Assembly (NCBI RefSeq): GCF_023053635.1
Contig: NC_086182.1
Coordinates: forward strand, 3,931,001 to 3,995,000
DNA length: 64,000 nt
Reading direction: 5' to 3'
Source: Elgaria multicarinata webbii
Lineage: Eukaryota; Chordata; Lepidosauria; Squamata; Anguidae
The notes under the pieces are model-generated. The model had not been told where the DNA came from. It saw only the letters and a program-made list of their open reading frames with translations, and ran no database searches. Below, piece by piece: positions 1 to 40,852 of the stretch (position 1 is the first letter of the stretch; each line of letters starts with the position of its first letter). Both the position numbers and the translations under genes were made by a program.

Positions 1-30116
<30,116 letters not shown>

Positions 30117-30831
30117 CTCTAGCCAGCCAGCCAGCCGAGCGGAGGGACCCGGGCCAGGGCTTCTGCTCCAGAAGAACAACGCTTCTATTTCGGCGCCATT
30201 CAGACGCTCCAGGCAGACATCAGATCCTTGCCCCCCCCCCTAAAAACAAAACCAAAAACTCCCCCCCCCCCAGCTCTCGGAACTTCTCCTTTCCTCGGTT
30301 TCGGGTTTCAAGATGCCCAGTGGCCCTCTTCCACTCTTTCCCGCTCCTTTCCTTTTAAAGGAGTTTCTCCCCCTGCTCCTCGGAGCCCTGTGAAGTCAAC
30401 ATCACGACCGAGTGCAATGCAAGAGGCAGCTTCCGGACAACCTCCCCACCCCCTGCTTCTCCTTCTCCTTCGCATTGCCCCAGATTTCGGGGAATGTGGG
30501 AAGGCTCATTCCCCCCTTCCCCCCCCCCCCCCGCCTGTCCAATTGATGCTATTATTGCGGGTGGGGGGGGGGGTTCCTGCCTTCCTCTTTCCTACCGAAG
30601 TTCCAAGGGCGCCATCTGGTGGCGAAGTAGTTGTGAAACTGGGCCAAACCATCTGCACGCCGAGAAGCCTCCCCCCCCCCCCCCCCGGCTAAGGAGGAGG
30701 TTTGGGGATGTTCTCCTCTTTCATCAACCCAAACAGCCCTTTTGCTACTGTCTTTGACCCTGCAGAACCAGGCCAACTCCACCCCCCCACCTATTTCCAT
30801 TTCATCTGTGCAGGGCTGTGGGAGCTCCTTG

Positions 30832-31463
30832 CAGGGCCGGTGCCAGACTATTTTGCACCCCAGGCAAGGTGAGCTGCTTTCACCCCCACCCCACCCCACC
30901 CCACCCCCCAAAAATGCCAACTTTGATTTTTAAGAACAGATGTTTCCTGGAAAAAATAAGAAGCACAAAACTTGAAACTGCTAAAATTATTATTTTAAAG
31001 TGCAAGAAATACGTCATGCCAATTATTGCAAACAAATTGGAAAGGAACGTCTATGGGTCTAAAATGCATTATTTAATAGGAATATCACCTCCAAATCATC
31101 CCCCCAACTCACATGCGTGCGCACGCACACGCTCAGCATCACTCACTCCAAACAAGCACACGCATGAACACATGCATTCACTCAAAGACCCCCTGCATCC
31201 CATTCACCCATACATTCTCTCGTTCTTCTGGGCACATTCCGGAAGTCCAAACGTGGAGCCGCCCCACACCCACTCCAGCATCTCTGGCTTCGCTTCAGCC
31301 GGGCGGGCGCGGGGCACCATCTCGCCCGCCCAGGCCCAGCTGAATCCTCGGGCCGGGCCGGCTTACAGCCAACGCGCTTGAGTGCTGCACTGCACACGGC
31401 GCCCCTCTTAGCTTGGCGCTCTAGGCAGCTGCCTGAGTGGCCTCTATGGTAGCACCGGCCTTG
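30832..31463. mobile_element. Non-autonomous hAT element, copy 1
   Basis: 632-bp element with inverted ends CAGGGCCGGTGC / GCACCGGCCttg, flanked by gctccttg (30824-30831) and gctccatg (31464-31471), an 8-bp target duplication with one mismatch. The short TIR and 8-bp duplication are the hAT signature. It is about 85% identical by eye to copy 2 at 39189. No transposase was recognised. It lies 0.7 kb upstream of ANTXR1 exon 1. Confidence 0.88.
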
Positions 31464-31654
31464 GCTCCATGCTTTAATACTCAACAACAGCACTGGCCTC
31501 TCTTTCTTTGCAAAATTCATTCTGTTGCCAGATTTTCCAGTAATCATTCTAGCACCACCTGAATCAAAGCTCAGCCTGGTCAAACCCTACGACAATCTAA
31601 TTCCAGGTCTTTGGGATGAGTGAAGTAATTGTAGAGATTGATGACCCCAGCACT

Positions 31655-32018
31655 GAACACCACTATTTTGGGGTAGGGAATTCCATCGTTTGATTTCACA
31701 CGGCACAGAGTTAAACTTTTGAATTCACTACTACAAGATGTGATGATGGCCACCCATTTGGATGGCGTTAAAAGGGGGTTGGCTGAATTCCTGGAGAACG
31801 CTGTCACTGGCTTCCAGTCCTGGTGGCTATATGCTACCTCCAATATCCAGAGCCTATATACACTAGTTGCTGGGGAACATGGGTGGGAGGGTGCTGTTGC
31901 ACCATGTCCTGCTTTGTTGGTCCCTGGTCAACAGCTGGTTGGCTGCTGTGTGAACAGAATGCTGGACTAGATGAACCCTTGGTCTGATCCAGCATCAGGC
32001 TCTTCTTACATTCTTACG
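31655..32018 (+). repeat. Interspersed repeat, probable LINE 3' end
   Basis: The sequence ends gctggactagatgaaccctt, ggtctgatccagcatcaggc, tcttcttacattctta, a 3' end also seen inverted at 21790. The family was not resolved. Confidence 0.5.
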
Positions 32019-32560
32019 TTGTTGTTTTTAAACATACAAGAAAAAACTCCCCTTTGCCATGCTGACGTTTTTCAGGTGTATTGGGCCACCTCATCACCTG
32101 CTGTAAATTGGGGTAAGGAGAAGCAACTTCACCTTTGCTTAATCTGAAAGAATGAGCACACCACTACATGGGGGGCTCAAGAGTGACATCAAGTGGCTAC
32201 AATGATATTTCCTCCGATAGTAAGAATTAATTAGAAAACTGTGACACTGTAAAACAGCTGCCCCCCCCCCTTCGCAACCATTTTGGGTCAGTGAGCACAT
32301 TTGGAATTTTGTGAGAGAGTCAGGGGCCCTGTGACAAAGTGCCTGCCATGTGTGTGTGGGGGGGGGGGGCTTGGTGAGTATGCCTGGTCACAGAACACAC
32401 ATTTCCCAGAAGGCAAACTGGTGAGACAAAAGAGAAACTATTGTGCTCTAGAACCAAATACGAGACAGATGTGGGGATGGAGCTCCAAAACACAAAACCC
32501 ACCTTCTGAAGCCAAATCAAGATGGTGCTGGAGGGCAGCCCTTGGGCACTGCAGCACATC

Positions 32561-32830
32561 ATAGAATCATAGAATAGCAGAGTTGGAAGGGGCCTACAAG
32601 GCCATCGAGTCCAACCCCCTGCTCAATGCAGGAATCCACCCTAAAGCATCCCTGACAGGTGGCTGTCCAGCTGCCTCTTGAAGGCCTCTAGTGTGGGAGA
32701 GCCCACAACCTCCCTAGGTCACTGGTTCCATTGTCGTACTGCTGTTAGTCAGGAAGTTTTTCCTGACGTCCAGCCAGAATCTGGCTTCCTGTAACTTGAG
32801 CCCGTTATTCCGTGTCCTGCACTCTGGGAT
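32561..32830 (-). repeat. CR1 LINE 3' end
   Basis: Minus-strand CR1, 270 bp, from catagaatcatagaatagca to cctgcactctggga. It is upstream of ANTXR1 and downstream of gene A. Confidence 0.9.
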
Positions 32831-34359
32831 GTGTCCAACGCCCTGGTTTTAAAAAATAAGCAATTTTTAAAAAATCTATTAATCAAATAAAAATCCATAG
32901 GGTCAGGGAGCCTGGTGGAGGCCAAGAGAGGAGCCAACGGGCACCATGTTGGAGGCCTCAGCTGTAGAATTTGGGTTCAAGTCAGGAGAACGGCTCTCCC
33001 TTGCTTTAAGGGCCAATATTAGGGCTGTTCACTAGTTTGCCTGCACCCCACATGCTCACTAAATGCATGGCAGACGGAGCATCCTGCCCATTCGCCTCAC
33101 CCCTGACCTTGGTGAGCCCGACAGCCAGGCCCCATCATGGCTGCTCATTATATTTCCAAAAACCTCCCGCCGAGTTGGGAGACAATAAAGAGGTCTGCCA
33201 CATAATCCACAAAGCCAATAAACATCTCTTCCCACTTGAAGAGAGTGTAACCACAAGGAACTTTCCTCTAGGCAAAAACTATGCAAACTAAGCAAGACAA
33301 TTGTCCTTTCAACAAAAGGGAAAGGCTTTTCCGTGAGCCACTTTAACTTCAAGGAGGCTTGTTCGGAAGAAGCCTTTGGTGAGAAGCTAGTTGGGCCAAT
33401 CTCCTCTTGCCTTCTTTTAGCTCTGCCGGAGTCTGTAGCAGACTCTAGGATCAGCCAACTCCTAAATCCCCCCTCTGAAGTTTGCTGATTTCCCACCGTC
33501 TGTGAGTTGTTGATATTTTCACTGATAAAGTTCTCTGCCATGTAACCAAGAATTAGATGAGAGAATAGTGGCTTCCCTAAGCTCCTACAGTGGGATCATG
33601 AGTTGCATTTGAACTAGGCACTTCACATTTTGCAGTTCACAGCCTGTGTGGGAGTGCTCAGTTGCCAGAAGGCCTTGTAGACAAGGAATTGACGGATCCA
33701 TCCATTTTGGTTTCTCCCGGTTTCTTATTTTAAGTGTGGTTCATCTTGGACTCTGAGAATTTTTTTAAAAAAAACCCATTCACATGATAATTCAGAAAAA
33801 ATTTTGTGGGCATTTCTCCTAATAAATGCACTTTGCTTTCTACACGCATTTTTACAAGCAGTTTTCCTAAAATAATGCAATTTTATGTCCTTTCCCATAA
33901 TATATGGATGACTGTATGTGGTATTTTAAGTTGGAGAAGTTGATTGCAAAATTCAGAGAAGTGTGAATTTCAAAGGATAACTGACTTTTGCTCTCATAGC
34001 GGTTCAAAAGTATGAAGTTAGGAAAGTTCGCAATACATTGCAAACTGAATGGATTTGCATCTCTAAGACTGGTTGACTAATGATTGACTAATATGGCACA
34101 TTTAGAGTGACACCTTTCATTCTTCTTTTTTTTTTTTGGATAAAAATAGAAATGTCATCAGGTGCATTCTTTATTTCATTTCCCCCCTTTATTTTCATAT
34201 GCAAGGGATTGATCAACATCACAATTCAACTTATCATTTCAATCATGGCCAAAGAACCGGCATTTCTTTCAACATCTTTTGAGTTATTGACTCCCATATT
34301 AGCGATATCAACATTACTACTTTAGCAACATCACGTTTACTTTAAATCACACTACTCCG

Positions 34360-34625
34360 TTTCTCAAATGCTATTGTCGATGCCCTAGTTGCTCCCATTA
34401 ATATTCCGTCTATCAAACACTATTGTCGATGCCCTAGTTGCTCCCATTAATATTCCGTCTATCAAACACTATTGTCGATGCCCTAGTTGCTCCCATTAAT
34501 ATTCCATCTATCAAACACTATTGTCGATGCCCTAGTTGCTCCCATTAATATTCCGTCTATCAAACACTATTGTCGATGCCAATCACAATCTACCGTTTGT
34601 CAAAAACTATCGTCAACGCCATAGT
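34360..34625. repeat. Tandem repeat, 49-bp unit
   Basis: About five units containing caaacactattgtcgatgcc followed by ctagttgctcccattaatat. The three central units are almost identical; the outer ones are worn. It starts about 350 bp past the gene A stop codon. Confidence 0.9.
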
Positions 34626-34747
34626 TGCTCATGTTAATATCTGTATTGCCAACCTGGTGATCTATCAATTACTTAATGCAACATCAACCCTGAAAATTAG
34701 ACTTCACCGATAAATGTAAGTATCAACTTTCACTACATTATCCCAAA

Positions 34748-34892
34748 CAGTGAAGGCTGGTGCCTCTGATGCCAGAGAGGTGGAAAATCTGCTCCAGATG
34801 TGGAGTACCATGCAGAGCTCCTTTAGAGTTCTGACTGAAACCCAGAGCAGGTTCACCACCCCAATGGTACTGGTGACACCAGCCTCCCATTG
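34748..34892. repeat. MITE, TIR family CAGTGGAGGCTGGTGGC, downstream of gene A
   Basis: 145-bp copy with ends cagtgaaggctggtgcctct and accagcctcccattg. It sits only 83 bp after the gene A stop codon and so probably lies in its 3' UTR. Confidence 0.75.
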
Positions 34893-34974
34893 GGCTTGGG
34901 AGGTCACATCAAGTTGGATAGAGTAGGTGATATCACATTGCTGGTTAAGTTGGGAGGTGTGTGTCCAATCTTGG

Positions 34975-35060
34975 TTAGAAGAGGGAAATGCCTCCGCACA
35001 AGTTCACATCCAGAAAGAGTAGCCTCACCCCTGCACAGCCACCGCCACTGACTGCTGAAC
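34975..35060 (-). CDS. Gene A coding exon 6 (C-terminus)
   Basis: 86 nt from a cacctttag acceptor to a TAA stop at 34977-34975. The first two bases complete a Ser codon begun in exon 5. It encodes SAVSGGGCAGVRLLFLDVNL then CGGISLF. The GGGCAG and LCGG spacing matches GAGGCAK...ICAD of human GKN2 and GGDC...LCGE of gene B, which fixes the frame. No canonical AATAAA is visible on this strand for about 780 bp after the stop. Confidence 0.88.
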
Positions 35061-38000
35061 CTAAAGGTGAACAAAAAATAGGTCAGTCAGGGAGGAGTCC
35101 AAAGTGCCTCAACAATGAAATGATCTCGACTTCCAACATGTAACACTGATCCAACGGGAAAGGCCAATCTAACACATCCCAGATGGATTGCAAAGGTGGG
35201 AGGCACTAGCTGCATTTTGTTTGGCATGTAGCACCACCCTATGCTATCCAACCCTGTTTGGAAGTCAGTCAGGCTTTCTCTCAGGTGAGTGCGTGTCGCA
35301 TTGCAGTCAAGGGAACAGAGAGCCGTTGCCCTCTTCTCTTGCATTCAGCCCCTTAACTCTCTTAAGAGGTGATTGGTGCTATCAACGCCAGCAGCACCAA
35401 CAATCTGTTGAGTAGCTAGGCATTTAAAGCAGCACATGGACAGCCCAATGCTGCACCTGTCTGTGGATTGGGGCCTTTATTTTTTACTGTTTCTTTGTCA
35501 TGAGAGAGATGCCATTGGAACAGATCATCCTGCGATCCTTGCGACAGCGGGGCAGGGGGCTGGTCGTCCACTGACTTCCGTAACGCATCTTGTGATGTAT
35601 GGCCCTCAACACCCGCAACCCTCTAAGGAGAAGTGAAATGAATTGGTTTACAGATCTGAGCTTCTCTTCCTAAATATAATGGGGGAATCAATTTTCCCTG
35701 TTGATAAGAATGAATTTCTTGTTGAATAAGAATGAAAGAATTTCCCTGTTGATAAGAATTATGACCAAACTCACTTTGGGACTCAGTAGCCCAGTAGGTA
35801 TTCAGGCCTCCACAGATGGCTTGGATGGGCCCTCCGAGGCTAGCAATGTTTCTGATAAGCGTGCGAGAAATCTGATAGTTTCTGTGAAGGGAATGCAGCG
35901 GTTGACCCTGCAGAGGGAACAAAAAGGGAGTTCTGGAACATCAGTCCTTTGTAAGGGTTTTGCTACGTACTTAAAAGAACAAGAGGACGGGATGATAGGA
36001 CACAAATTTGCTTCACATTTGCATATATTATTTTATAGGTATATACATCTCCTGTTTCAACTATGTTGTTTGGGCTTAGGGTGTCTTTAAATGAGTGCTT
36101 TATAGCATGCTCATTACTGGCCACTCACAGGTGTTCGTGGATCATTCTGACGACACCAGCAGCCTCCTGCTCCATTTTTCAGTTTTAGTGTTAAAAATAA
36201 AACCTCAGAAAACCCAACCCTTCTGGGATATATCGATATTTGTTGGATTTCCCTGTTGTGTGCAAGCAAAGTTGCGCCCACTAGGGGGTGCTGTCCCATT
36301 CAACTGCATTGAGGCTGTACAACTCACATGGTCGTTGCTCTCTTCCTCATGCAATTACACCTCATTGCAGGAGCGGAAGAGAAACAGTAAAGGAACGCAA
36401 TTTCTCCATGTCTGAAGGAGCTCATAGACTTATCAACCTTAGCTCCCACTAAATGGTGAGCTTCTTCAGCAGCCTGCCTCAAAGATAAACTACATGCTAT
36501 GAGAAATACATAGCGTGCAGTTGACCTTCACATTTTTCTTAGCTCAGTGGAAGTGTGCAAAGCCCTGATCTGAATGAGTTTCAACCTTCCCACCTTAAAT
36601 TTCTCCCCTTAAATTTGCCCACCTCCCCAGTCTACACACAGCAGGAAGAAGAAGAAGAAGAAGAAGAAGAAGAAGAAGAAGAAGAAGAAGAAGAAGAAGA
36701 AGAAGAAGAAGAAGAAGAAGACCTTTATTGGCACTAGTGGAGTTTCTTTACCTTTTACTTAACCCCTGCAATTACACTGTACAAAAAAGAATGCAAGGAT
36801 CACATATAAAGAAGGGCTGTGCACACACACACACATCCGCTTCGGAGCCCCCAAAGCAGCCCCGGTTCGGCTCGGGGGTGCTTCGGGGGTTGCCCAACCC
36901 GCCTCGGCGCTGAAAGCTGAGGCGACTTGGACTTTTCTGGGTGCTGGATGCACGGCCGGCACCCAGAAAAGTCTCCCCTTCCCCACTTATCTGGTGTCTC
37001 CGCCATCTGGCAGATTCCACTGCCACCAATGCATAAGACCAAAAGTAGGCTGTGGCCTACTTCGGCGACAGTGGAAGCCACCGGACACAAGGACAGCTGC
37101 GGCGAACAGCGGAGGCATGTAAGCTCCCTTCCCTGCTGCCGCCGCCGTCCACCACCACTGCCGTCCTTGCGTCAGCGGAAGCCACCACATACAATAATGG
37201 CGGCGTCAGCGGACGGCAGCGTCAGGTAAGCCTCCCCTCACCCTTCCCCACTTACCTGCTGCCTCCGCCTCCACTGCGGCAGAGGTAGCAGGTAAGGGAC
37301 CCGCCAAGGGCCAGCTCCAAAGCTCCAAGACGGCCCGAAGCGTCAGAACCAATTGGCTTCAGCCTTGTAGGCGCCTTCCAACTCTGCTATTCTATGATTC
37401 TATGATTTAAGCTGCCTTGGGCTTCGCCAGAACCGCCTTGGAACCAAGCCAAGGCCCACCTCGGCCCGTATTCGGGGCCTCGATCCGAGGCGGAGCACAG
37501 CCCTAGTATAAAGGCATCCAGTGCTGTGGAGAAGCAAAGAAGCTCTTTCACACCTCCCATCCACCGGAGAGGGGCGGGGGGTTGGCTGTCCAGCAGACTT
37601 GATTTGTGCCCCATCGGAGTTAGAGGGGATGAGCTGCTTTATGGGTTCCCACCATGTCTTGAGCCAGCCCGTGATTCAGTATCTCCGCTAAATACCTCGT
37701 GGATCATGTCGTCAAGCTGTGATAGGCTTGGAAAAGTTTGCCGATTCATCCTGGACACGACACACGTCCTCTTGTAGGGCATGTGGTAAACTATGAGACC
37801 CTGCGAGATACAAGGGCAAATATGAGCCAAGAGATGATTCCCCTCCCAGTTATTTTTAGATCTCACAAACACTGGCACTTCTGGCTGGGGATCAGCATTC
37901 AACATTAGGGCTGAAATTCTTCGTTCGTAATTTCATTACAATCAAATGGTACGCCAGTGCTGTACTTTACACAGAAGGACAGGTAGTACTTTCTCTCCAT

Positions 38001-40821
38001 TACCCAGCCAGTATTATTGATAATGCAGGAAAATCCTCACTGCCTCTGCCTCTCCTATGCTTCCTTTCCATTGTCTCCCTCACTAGTCAATCTTGGTCGC
38101 CTTCCCATCAAGGTCGCCTTCCCATCCTTCCCTCCATGTGAGCAGCTAGGGAGGAGCAACCGAGTGATGTCTGAGATTTCAGGACTTCCCAAACATGGTC
38201 TCGCTGCTCGTCTTATGACCCATTCACATTCCTGTTTGTGATCACTGCATGCGCTAGACAAACAGAAAACCTGTGCAAATAGAGCAGTGATTGAACAGGA
38301 GATTTGTGCAAGTTTCCCCAAATTTGTGCAGATTTCCTTATATTTGCGCAAAATTCCTCCATAGACTAAAGCGGGGATGATTCAGTCCACGGATGAAATT
38401 TGTGCAAATTGAACAGGGAATCAGGAATGAGATGAACACGAGCACACGTCTGATGATTTAGGAATCTTTTTGGCAGCCCTGCGGTCTTGCTTGTGTTTGG
38501 AGCTTCCAATGCGGCACGCGCTCGCAGAATTCTCAGACATCCCTATGAGCAGCTCTGTAGAGCTGTACGTCCGTATTTGCTCCTGTGGAAAGTGGCGAGT
38601 TCATGCTCTTAGACTGTAAGCTCCTTAGGGCAGGGACCACTGTCTTTTGCTTATAGTAAGCTACCATTTGCATGGATGATGCTATTTCAATAAAGACAGT
38701 TGTATCATCTTGGCAAGAAACCAGCTTTGTGTTTCACTGCGATTTATCTATTCTCAAGTCAGGCACCAGCCAGGGACGACGGCCTCACCCATCACTGATC
38801 AGACTGCCCTTCTCCTCCTTGCTGTCATTCCTTGTTATCACGAATTCGTTCCCTCTGGGCACAATCCCCAACTCCACCCTGAAGGAAAGAGCGGGGGAGT
38901 GAGCAGCAGGACGGGGGCAGGGGGCAGTGAGGGCACCGAAGACCACCACCAGCAGTAACTCTGACCACCACTCACTTGTCATCAGTTGATACCACAGGAG
39001 GAGTTGGGGCATTTGGGGAGAGGCAAGCTCATATTTTAAAGAGGACCACTGAAGGCGTTTTTTCCAAGGGGCCTCAACAATCTGGAGTTGGCATAGCGTA
39101 CTCTCATTAATTTCATAACCTACTAAGCAGAATTGTTGGTGTTGTTTATTGTTTATAGTACTTCTACTTTGGTGTCATGTCTTACCTCCAGGGCTGGTGC
39201 CAGGCTATTTTGCGCCCTAGACAAGGTGAGCTACTTTCACCCACACACCCACACACACACCCACACACACCAAAAAAAAATAAAAATGCCAACTTTGATT
39301 TTGAAGAACAGATGTTTCCTGAAAAAAATAAGCACAAAACTTGAAACTGCTACATTTATTTTAAAGTGCAAGAAATACATCATGCCAATTATAGCAAACA
39401 AATTGGAAAGGAACGTCTATGGGTCTAAAATGCATTATTTAATAGGAATATCACCTCCAAATCATCCTCCCCAACTCACAAGCACACACACACACACACT
39501 CAGCATCACTCACTCCAAACACACACACGCATGAACACATGCGTTCATTCAAAGACCCCATGATACACCCCATTCACCCATACATTCTCTCTCTCTTCCG
39601 GGCACGTTCTGGAAGTCCAAACATGGAGCCACCCCACACCCACTCCAGCGTCCCTGGCTTTGCTTCAGCTGGGCGGGCGCAGGGCGCCATCTCGCCCGCC
39701 CAAGTCCAGCTGAATCCGAGGGCCAGGCCGGCTCACAGCCAACACGCTTGAGTGCTGCACTGCACCCGGCGCCCCTCTTAGCTTGGCGGTCTAGGCGGCC
39801 GCTTGAGTGGCCTCTATGGTAGCACCAGCCCTGCTTACCTCATAAACTTTAATGTGAAGTCTATGGCCAGGCTCAAGGGTAGGCATGGCCAAGGGCCCAA
39901 ACTCTAGCCCAGGCCCATTGACAAGCGCTCCCTGGAGTTGCTGCTGCTGTACAACATGGCAACCTGCTTGTCCACTTTCCTGTGAGCAGCAGGTGCCACG
40001 GCCTACTTGCTCACTGGCTCTCAAGCAAGCAAGTGGGAGGAGAAGGAGGAGCAAGAACAGCTGGTGACAATGGTGGAGAAATAGTAGACTGACTCACGGA
40101 TGGAGGGGGCCCATCGGGGCGCCTTGCTTGGGGGCCGTCCAAAACCTGGAACCGGTACTGTTCCTGATTAAATTGTCAGCTTTAGGGTGGATTCCTGCAT
40201 TGAGCAGGGGGGTTGGACTCGATGGCCTTGTAGGCCCCTTCCAACTCTACTATTCTATGATTCTATGATTCTAATGTTTAAATAACACCATTCTCAAAGA
40301 AATTGCACTGCCTTTACGCTTGGAGTCAGAAGTCAAGGTGCTGGTAATGTCATTTAAAGCCCTAAACAGCTTGGGATCTCGATACCCGAGGGAGCGTCTC
40401 TCCCTATCGATGCCTGCACGAGGCTTGAGACCTGCTGGACGAACCCTCCTTCACGTCCAACCAATGCAAGACATGCATTATGGTGGGACAAGGGAGAGGG
40501 CTTTCTCTGTGGTGGCACCCTGGCTGTGGAATGCCCTCCCCTTGGAGGCCCGACTGGCACTGGCTTCATTTGGGCGCCAAGTTAAGACGTGGCTTTTAAA
40601 CCAAGCCTTTGATGGCTAAAATTCACTAAGCTTGCACATAGTTTTAATTAGTTTAATTGGTTTTTACTGCTTTTAAATTCTATACCGGTTTTAGCTTGAT
40701 TAATGGTTTAATGTGTTTTTAGCTGTGTATATTTATTGTTTTATATTGTTTGTATGATTTTATCTGTATGCTGCCCTGAGATCCCAGTGACATAGGGTGG
40801 GATACAAATGTTTTATTAAAA

Positions 40822-40852
<31 letters not shown>

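Noticed and set aside
30818-31381. 187-residue open frame
   Set aside because: Runs through the hAT element at 30832; low-complexity His/Pro content, no known domain.
33180-33285. Candidate last exon for gene A (minus strand, after tgcctag)
   Set aside because: In the phase required by exon 5 the reading lacks the GG-C and LCG spacing of gastrokines. The block at 35060-34975 fits phase, cysteines and stop.
36555-36737. Glu-rich frame
   Set aside because: Translation of the GAA microsatellite.
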